Assembly: GCA_017419065.1 (NCBI GenBank)
Contig: JAFOMB010000196.1
Span: 1-9,350, forward strand
DNA from: Erysipelotrichaceae bacterium
GTDB lineage: Bacteria; Bacillota_I; Bacilli_A; Erysipelotrichales; Erysipelotrichaceae
DNA length: 9,350 nt
Direction of reading: 5' to 3'
Part shown: positions 5,317 through 9,350 of the stretch, one piece after another
Layout of the letters: the number at the start of each line of letters is the position of its first letter
Position numbering within the stretch: the stretch's first letter is position 1
The notes under the pieces: generated by a model
The model's input: only the letters and a program-made list of their open reading frames with translations
The model's database searches: none
What the model was told of the DNA's origin: nothing
Translations under genes and position numbers: made by a program

Positions 5317-6144
5317 ATGCTTGTTTCTATGAAGGAGACGATGGCGAAGGCCAAGAGGGAAGGCTATTGCATCCCGGGTGTCGCCGTTGAAAACGAGATC
5401 GTCGTCCGTGCTGCCATCGCAGCCGCGGAAGAAAAGAACTCCCCGATCATCCTCATCTCCGTGCCGACGGCCAATCCGGACATCCTGTATTTCGGAAGGA
5501 TCGTCGGTGACCTCGCATTACGCGCAAAAGTACCGGTCTCTATCTGTCAGGACCACGGCGCTACCTTTGAACAGGCGATGATGGCCATCCGGGCCGGATT
5601 CTCCGATGTCATGGTAGACCGCTCCTCTCTCCCATTCGAAGAAAACGCCGCCCAGGTCAAGGAGATTGTCAAGGTCGCTCATGCGGTCGGTGTCGGTGTG
5701 GAAGCGGAACTGGGTCATGTCGGTGTCGCCAGCAATTACGCGGAAGATGCCGCGGATGATACTCTTACCAGACCGGAAGAAGCGCTCCGTTATATCGAAG
5801 AAACAGGCTGCGATACACTGGCAGTCGCTGTCGGAACGGCACATGGTGCCTATCCGAAGGGATTTGAACCGCACATCCGTTTCGACCTGCTGAAAGAACT
5901 CAATGAGAAACTCCCGGTACCGTTAGTCCTGCACGGCGGTTCCGGAACCGGAGACGAGAATCTGAGAAAGGCTGCCAAGCTCGGTGCCTGCAAGCTCAAT
6001 ATCTCCAATGACCTGAAGAGAGCCATCGTCAATAAGGTCGGAGAGCTCTCCAATGTCTACCGTCTCTGGCCGACGGTCTTTGAAGCCTATAAAGCTGAGA
6101 CGATCCACTACATCGATGTCCTGGGCAGTGCCGATAAGGCGTAG
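5317..6144 (+). CDS. Class II ketose-(bis)phosphate aldolase
   Basis: A 275-residue zinc-dependent class II aldolase, close in length to tagatose-bisphosphate aldolases (GatY/KbaY) and short fructose-bisphosphate aldolases. Visible elements are QDHG with D79-H80 (catalytic Asp and zinc His), DRSSLPFEEN (101-110), VEAELGHVG (128-136), the zinc histidine H176 in GTAHG, the zinc histidine H206 in LHGGSG (205-210) and KLNISND (226-232), the DHAP-phosphate and substrate loops. It should split a ketose 1-phosphate or bisphosphate into DHAP and an aldehyde. Differences from the standard enzyme are PGVAVEN in place of the common AFNVEN near 20-26, QDHG for LDHG, and DRSS for DGS. These hint at a different acceptor aldehyde and argue against a housekeeping FBP aldolase. 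It lies between the PTS genes and an iron alcohol dehydrogenase whose gene starts 8 bases after its stop. Confidence 0.9.
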   Translation: MLVSMKETMAKAKREGYCIPGVAVENEIVVRAAIAAAEEKNSPIILISVPTANPDILYFGRIVGDLALRAKVPVSICQDHGATFEQAMMAIRAGFSDVMVDRSSLPFEENAAQVKEIVKVAHAVGVGVEAELGHVGVASNYAEDAADDTLTRPEEALRYIEETGCDTLAVAVGTAHGAYPKGFEPHIRFDLLKELNEKLPVPLVLHGGSGTGDENLRKAAKLGACKLNISNDLKRAIVNKVGELSNVYRLWPTVFEAYKAETIHYIDVLGSADKA

Positions 6145-6152
6145 GAGAAGAC

Positions 6153-7355
6153 ATGCTGAATAATTTTGTTTGGAAGGTCAAGACGAAACTGATCTTCGGA
6201 AAAGATACTGTAAAGAACGTCGGACCGGAAGTTGCCTCCTATGGGGTGAAGAAGGTCCTGGTCCACTATGACGGCTCTGATTTCATCAAGCCGCTCATCG
6301 CCAAAGTCAAAGAGAGCCTGGAAGCTTCCGGACTGACAGTTTATGAACTCCCGGGCGTTGAACCGAACCCGAAGTTCTCCCTGGTCATGAAGGGCATCCG
6401 GCTCTGCCGGGAAGAGGGCATTGAATTCGTCGTCGCTGTCGGCGGCGGTTCCACGATGGACTCTGCCAAGGTCATTTCTGTCGGTACCAACTATCCGGGA
6501 AAGGATGAAGACATCTGGGACAAGGTCGATGTCGATGTCAAGCACAAGGCCTTACCGCATGCGGCCATCACCACACTGGCAGCTACCGGTTCCGAATTCT
6601 CCGGAACGGCCATGGTGCAGAACGATTTACTGGAATACCCGGTCAAGAAGGGCATCGGCGGACCGGACATCTGCTTTGACTTCGTCATCGCCGATCCGGA
6701 ACTCCTGTATACTCTGCCTTTGAAGCAGACAGCAGCCGGTTCCATGGATATCATCTCGCATTCCATGGAGTCCTATTTCGGTGATTCCGACAACGCCTAC
6801 CTGCAGAAGGGCGTACTGGCGACTGTCATCCGCACGACGATGAAGGAAGCCAGAGTGGCCAGAGACGACCCGCGCAACTATGACGCCAGAGCGAACCTCT
6901 TCCTATGTTCGTATGTGGCGATGATGGGCCTCCACATGCCGGCCTTCAAGACCGACTGGGCTGTCCACAACATCGAAAAGCCGCTGACCAATATCTATCA
7001 CGGCACCCATGGCGTCAATCTCGGCATCCTCACACTGGCCTGGCTGAAGTACGCCTGGGAGAGAAACGTTCCTCTCTATGAACAGTGGGCTGTCGAATGC
7101 ATGGGTGCGACCCGCGACATCTACGATCCGAAGAAGACTGTCTTTGAAGGTATCGAAAAGCTCGAGAACTGGATCAAGTCCATGGGCTTACCGACAAGAC
7201 TCTCGGAGATCGGCATCGATGACAGCCGCTTTGAAGAAGCTGCCGACCTCGGTCTGGCGGTCGCCGGTGTCCCGAACGGCGACCACAAGGTCATCGGACG
7301 CTGCACGAAGCTGACAAGGGAAGATGTCATCAAAGTCTACTATTTAGCTCTATAG
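6153..7355 (+). CDS. Iron-containing alcohol dehydrogenase (BDH/YqhD type)
   Basis: The 400-residue protein is a group III, metal-dependent alcohol dehydrogenase of the butanol dehydrogenase/YqhD branch. GGGSTMDSAK (97-106) is the nucleotide-binding loop. The four metal ligands are D199 and H203 in SMDIISH, H272 in WAVH and H286 in GTHG, with the 4- and 14-residue spacings expected from YqhD. The enzyme reduces aldehydes to primary alcohols with NAD(P)H. In this operon the likely role is removal of the aldehyde released by the aldolase, for example glycolaldehyde, lactaldehyde or glyceraldehyde, regenerating oxidised cofactor (inference). D103 in the nucleotide loop is compatible with NAD(H), but the sequence does not settle the cofactor. 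The ATG follows GGAG (6144-6147) by 5 bases, and that site overlaps the aldolase stop, so the two are tightly linked. It is the last gene of the operon. Confidence 0.93.
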   Translation: MLNNFVWKVKTKLIFGKDTVKNVGPEVASYGVKKVLVHYDGSDFIKPLIAKVKESLEASGLTVYELPGVEPNPKFSLVMKGIRLCREEGIEFVVAVGGGSTMDSAKVISVGTNYPGKDEDIWDKVDVDVKHKALPHAAITTLAATGSEFSGTAMVQNDLLEYPVKKGIGGPDICFDFVIADPELLYTLPLKQTAAGSMDIISHSMESYFGDSDNAYLQKGVLATVIRTTMKEARVARDDPRNYDARANLFLCSYVAMMGLHMPAFKTDWAVHNIEKPLTNIYHGTHGVNLGILTLAWLKYAWERNVPLYEQWAVECMGATRDIYDPKKTVFEGIEKLENWIKSMGLPTRLSEIGIDDSRFEEAADLGLAVAGVPNGDHKVIGRCTKLTREDVIKVYYLAL

Positions 7356-7364
7356 AAACGAAAC

Positions 7365-7394
7365 AGGACGCTTCTTCTTTTGAAGAGGCGTCCT
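7365..7394 (+). terminator. Probable terminator of the catabolic operon
   Basis: AGGACGCTTCTTC (7365-7377) pairs with GAAGAGGCGTCCT (7382-7394) around a TTTT loop: 13 pairs including one G-U. It begins 10 bases after the dehydrogenase stop. Only TCT follows the stem, so the U-tract is poor and termination may be incomplete, allowing read-through to the next gene 13 bases on. No convincing promoter is seen between 7356 and 7407. Confidence 0.55.
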
Positions 7395-7407
7395 TCTAAG
7401 GTGAATT

Positions 7408-8037
7408 ATGAAGGTAATGACAGTTTTTGCGATAATCATCGGAGTACTGGCTCTTGTATCTGTGATCTATCTGGCGGTCATGCTGACAAACGGCAGCCGG
7501 ATAGAGAAGAAACTGGTCAGTCTGCTTGGCAACAGACAGTTCAAGGAGTTTGAAGAACTCGCGGAAAGACCGGAGACAGAGCGCTATGTCCGTCCCTACA
7601 ACCTCGATGTCCTGCGTCTCAATGAGGCCATGATGAAGAAGGACGCGAAGCTCATCGACAAGGCTTTCGCCCATTTCGATGAAGTCCGTCTCAACAGCGA
7701 ACAGAAGGAAGCCGTATATTCCCAGGCCTTCGACTACTATCTCGCTACCGGCGATAAGAAGAAGACGAGGAAGTATCACAAGGCCATCATGGAGATGAAC
7801 CCGAAGGATCCTTCCCTGAAGAACAGCATCGACCGCATGTATGACATCTATGTCAAGGACGGATACAGGTATCTGGAAGATACGCTGGAAGAACTCGAAC
7901 AGGTCAATGAAGACGCTGTTCCTCTGTTGGAGGGGATGATCGCTTCCATGTATAAAAACAAGGGTGACCAGGAGAAGTATCAGGAATACAAGAGCGCTTC
8001 CGAGAAACACTTCCGGGAATTATCGGAAAAACAGTAG
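7408..8037 (+). CDS. Membrane-anchored helical (TPR-like) protein, function unknown
   Basis: I do not recognise a named family in this 209-residue protein. Residues 4-26 form one hydrophobic segment (MTVFAIIIGVLALVSVIYLAV region) with no cleavage site evident, so it is probably an N-terminal membrane anchor. The rest is charged and helix-rich, with repeating patterns such as SQAFDYYLATGDKKKTRKYH (105-124) and ASMYKNKGDQEKYQEY (179-194), whose A-x3-Y-x3-G-D spacing resembles tetratricopeptide repeats. With N-in topology the helical domain would be outside; the basic residues after the segment (RIEKK) instead favour a cytoplasmic C-terminal domain. TPR-like domains commonly mediate protein contacts. 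AAGGTG (7398-7403) precedes the ATG by 4 bases. The stop lies one base before the esterase start, so the two are probably coupled and may work together. Confidence 0.75.
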   Translation: MKVMTVFAIIIGVLALVSVIYLAVMLTNGSRIEKKLVSLLGNRQFKEFEELAERPETERYVRPYNLDVLRLNEAMMKKDAKLIDKAFAHFDEVRLNSEQKEAVYSQAFDYYLATGDKKKTRKYHKAIMEMNPKDPSLKNSIDRMYDIYVKDGYRYLEDTLEELEQVNEDAVPLLEGMIASMYKNKGDQEKYQEYKSASEKHFRELSEKQ

Positions 8038-8038
8038 T

Positions 8039-8848
8039 ATGGGAAAATGTCATTTCAACTTCTACTCTGAATATCTGAAAAGGAACGTCGATATCGACGT
8101 GATTTTGCCGGAGGAATACGGCTACGGCAGAAGACAGAAGGGCCATCCGATCGAAAAGGATTTCCCGGTCCTCTATCTTCTCCACGGCTACAACTCCGAC
8201 TTTGAGACGTGGGAGAGGAATTCCACGCTTCCTTTTCAGCTTAGAGATCTGCCTTTGGCTGTCGTGCTTCCGAGCGGCTATAACCTGTGGTATGGAAACG
8301 GGGAAAAGACAGGGATGGACTATACGTCCTTCCTGGCTCATGAACTGCCGGCAGTCTTAAAAAACACAGTGAACATCTCTGATAGAAGAGAAGATACTTT
8401 TATCGGCGGGCTCTCCATGGGAGGCTTTGGTGCCGTTCTCCTCGGCCTGAAGTATCCTGAGAAATATTCCCGGGTCATCTCTCTTTCCGGCGTCACGGAC
8501 CTCGATCTCTTTTACGCGGACGACTCCTTTAAGACCGCTATAAACAGGGACCGCGACATATCCCTCGGGAAGAGAGATGATCTCAGGAAAAATCACAACG
8601 ACTTTGAGATGCTGCTGGAAGAAGGAAGAGAAAAGGGAACAGAGTTCCCGGAATTCTATATTGCCTGCGGCATCGAAGATCCGGTAGCCCAGTACAGCTG
8701 GAACTTCAAGGAGAAACTCAAGAAGTATCAGGTGCCTTTCCAGTACGTCGAACGCACCGGGAACCACAACTGGGTCTTCTGGGAAGAGGAACTGCCGGAA
8801 GTATTGAGCTGGCTTCCTTTGAAGAAGTACGGAAAGGAGGATCTATGA
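8039..8848 (+). CDS. Alpha/beta-hydrolase esterase (PF00756, tributyrin-esterase-like)
   Basis: The 269-residue product is a complete serine esterase of the esterase D/FrmB-like family (PF00756). LYLLHGYNSDFETW (45-58) provides the oxyanion-hole HG, GLSMGG (124-129) the nucleophile S126, GIEDP (211-215) the acid D214, and GNHNW (241-245) the histidine H243. Length and motifs fit small-acyl-chain esterases such as lactococcal tributyrin esterase; S-formylglutathione hydrolase is less likely in a Firmicute without a glutathione context. No signal peptide is seen, so it is probably cytoplasmic. The ATG at 8039 is one base after the upstream stop, with only a weak GGAAAA (8025-8030). The open frame extends back to 7964, but that extension overlaps the previous gene and is lysine/arginine-rich without family resemblance. 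The stop overlaps the next start as ATGA. Confidence 0.9.
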   Translation: MGKCHFNFYSEYLKRNVDIDVILPEEYGYGRRQKGHPIEKDFPVLYLLHGYNSDFETWERNSTLPFQLRDLPLAVVLPSGYNLWYGNGEKTGMDYTSFLAHELPAVLKNTVNISDRREDTFIGGLSMGGFGAVLLGLKYPEKYSRVISLSGVTDLDLFYADDSFKTAINRDRDISLGKRDDLRKNHNDFEMLLEEGREKGTEFPEFYIACGIEDPVAQYSWNFKEKLKKYQVPFQYVERTGNHNWVFWEEELPEVLSWLPLKKYGKEDL

Positions 8849-9333
8849 TCTCGGTACGCCTTTCCTATCACAGCGAATACCTCGGAAGACAGACTTCCGT
8901 CACTTTACTGATCCCGAAGAAAAAGATCGAAGGAGGCTATTCCTATCTGGTCCTCCTCCATCCAAAAGGCGGTGATCATACGGTCATCTCCCGCATGACA
9001 TCCATCGAAAGATACCTTGAAGAAGGAGACCTCATGGTGGCCATGCCGGATGGAGGTACAGGAGACTATCTGGATGACCCATATCTTCCATATGAGGATA
9101 TAATGGGAGAGGAGCTGAATAAAAAACTGGAACACTACTTCTGTGTCACAAGAGATTCTCAAAGACGCTATATCGGAGGTCTGGGAGAAGGCGGGAAAGC
9201 CGCGGAAGGGATCTACAGGGAACATATGGAAGACTACGCCGGTTTCATCTCGGTCTTACCGGAAGGCGGGACCTGGAGGGACTATGATCTGGCCCTCGAA
9301 AAGAAGATGAGACAGCTCGTATATGGAGGATAG
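8845..9333 (+). CDS. Shortened esterase paralogue lacking the catalytic serine
   Basis: This 162-residue protein is visibly homologous to the preceding esterase: HSEYLGRQTSVTLLIP (9-24) aligns with YSEYLKRNVDIDVILP (9-24), YLVLLHP (34-40) with VLYLLHG, and RYIGGLGEGG (108-117) with TFIGGLSMGG. In that last motif the nucleophile serine is replaced by glycine (G114), and the oxyanion HG has become HP (H39-P40). The protein ends soon after the nucleophile region, so the parts carrying the catalytic Asp and His are absent. It should therefore be catalytically inactive. The frame is otherwise intact, with a very strong AAAGGAGG site (8833-8840) and an ATGA overlap with the active paralogue, which argues for a maintained gene rather than random decay. 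It may be a regulatory or scaffolding partner, or a gene in early decay. Confidence 0.8.
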   Translation: MISVRLSYHSEYLGRQTSVTLLIPKKKIEGGYSYLVLLHPKGGDHTVISRMTSIERYLEEGDLMVAMPDGGTGDYLDDPYLPYEDIMGEELNKKLEHYFCVTRDSQRRYIGGLGEGGKAAEGIYREHMEDYAGFISVLPEGGTWRDYDLALEKKMRQLVYGG

Positions 9334-9339
9334 AACACT

Positions 9340-9350
9340 ATGAGAAACAA
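9340..9350 (+). CDS. Start of a further gene, cut by the window edge
   Basis: An ATG at 9340 follows GGAGG (9325-9329) by 10 bases and lies 7 bases after the previous stop, consistent with another member of the esterase cluster. Only three codons (Met-Arg-Asn) are present, so no product can be named. Confidence 0.5.

Noticed and set aside
7396..8010. 204-codon open frame on the minus strand
   Set aside because: It lies opposite the 209-residue membrane-anchored protein, which has a ribosome site and is coupled to the esterase. The antisense product shows no family motif, so it is a codon-bias shadow.
7964..8038. 25-residue N-terminal extension of the esterase
   Set aside because: It overlaps the preceding gene in another frame, is rich in Arg, Asn and Ser and does not resemble esterase N-termini.
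8845..9333. Frameshift explaining the short esterase paralogue
   Set aside because: I could not see the missing GxxD and GxHxW motifs in other frames before 9333, and a new start with its own ribosome site follows at once. A plain truncation fits better, although sequence beyond the window is needed to exclude a split gene.

Overview
The window looks like accessory metabolic DNA from a Bacillota (Firmicutes) genome. Genes are tightly packed with strong purine-rich ribosome binding sites, spacers are AT-rich, and transport uses a mannose-family PTS. An Erysipelotrichia-like gut anaerobe would fit, but that is a guess from style and gene content. I saw no rRNA, tRNA, CRISPR array, transposase or integrase.

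Layout. Positions 30-62 hold an intrinsic terminator for the minus strand. Positions 119-1729 (minus strand) carry a two-gene unit: a creatininase-family amidohydrolase followed by an RpiR/SIS regulator. The 285-base spacer 1730-2014 is a divergent control region. It has a candidate promoter for each direction, three GTGAAA repeats overlapping both promoters, and a long leader with an extended imperfect hairpin. Positions 2015-7355 (plus strand) form a six-gene catabolic operon: zinc-dependent MDR dehydrogenase, PTS EIID, EIIC and EIIA, a class II ketose-phosphate aldolase, and a BDH/YqhD-type iron alcohol dehydrogenase. A hairpin at 7365-7394 probably separates this from a second plus-strand cluster (7408-9350): a membrane-anchored helical protein, an intact PF00756-type esterase, a shortened paralogue of that esterase lacking the catalytic serine, and the first codons of another gene.

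How the genes may work together (inference). The PTS would import and phosphorylate a polyol or related sugar derivative. The zinc dehydrogenase would oxidise it to a ketose phosphate, and the aldolase would cleave that to DHAP plus a short aldehyde. The iron dehydrogenase would reduce the aldehyde to an alcohol. The two dehydrogenases would then balance NAD(H), giving a self-contained fermentative route. RpiR would sense a phosphosugar, and the creatininase-family enzyme points to an amide, lactam or similar bond in the substrate or an analogue. No EIIB is encoded here, so the PTS must borrow one.

The most interesting points are the EIIB-less PTS beside a creatininase homologue, the apparently dead esterase paralogue translationally coupled to its active partner, matching acidic C-terminal tails on EIIC and EIIA, and an EIIA start codon that lacks a Shine-Dalgarno and lies inside a hairpin.
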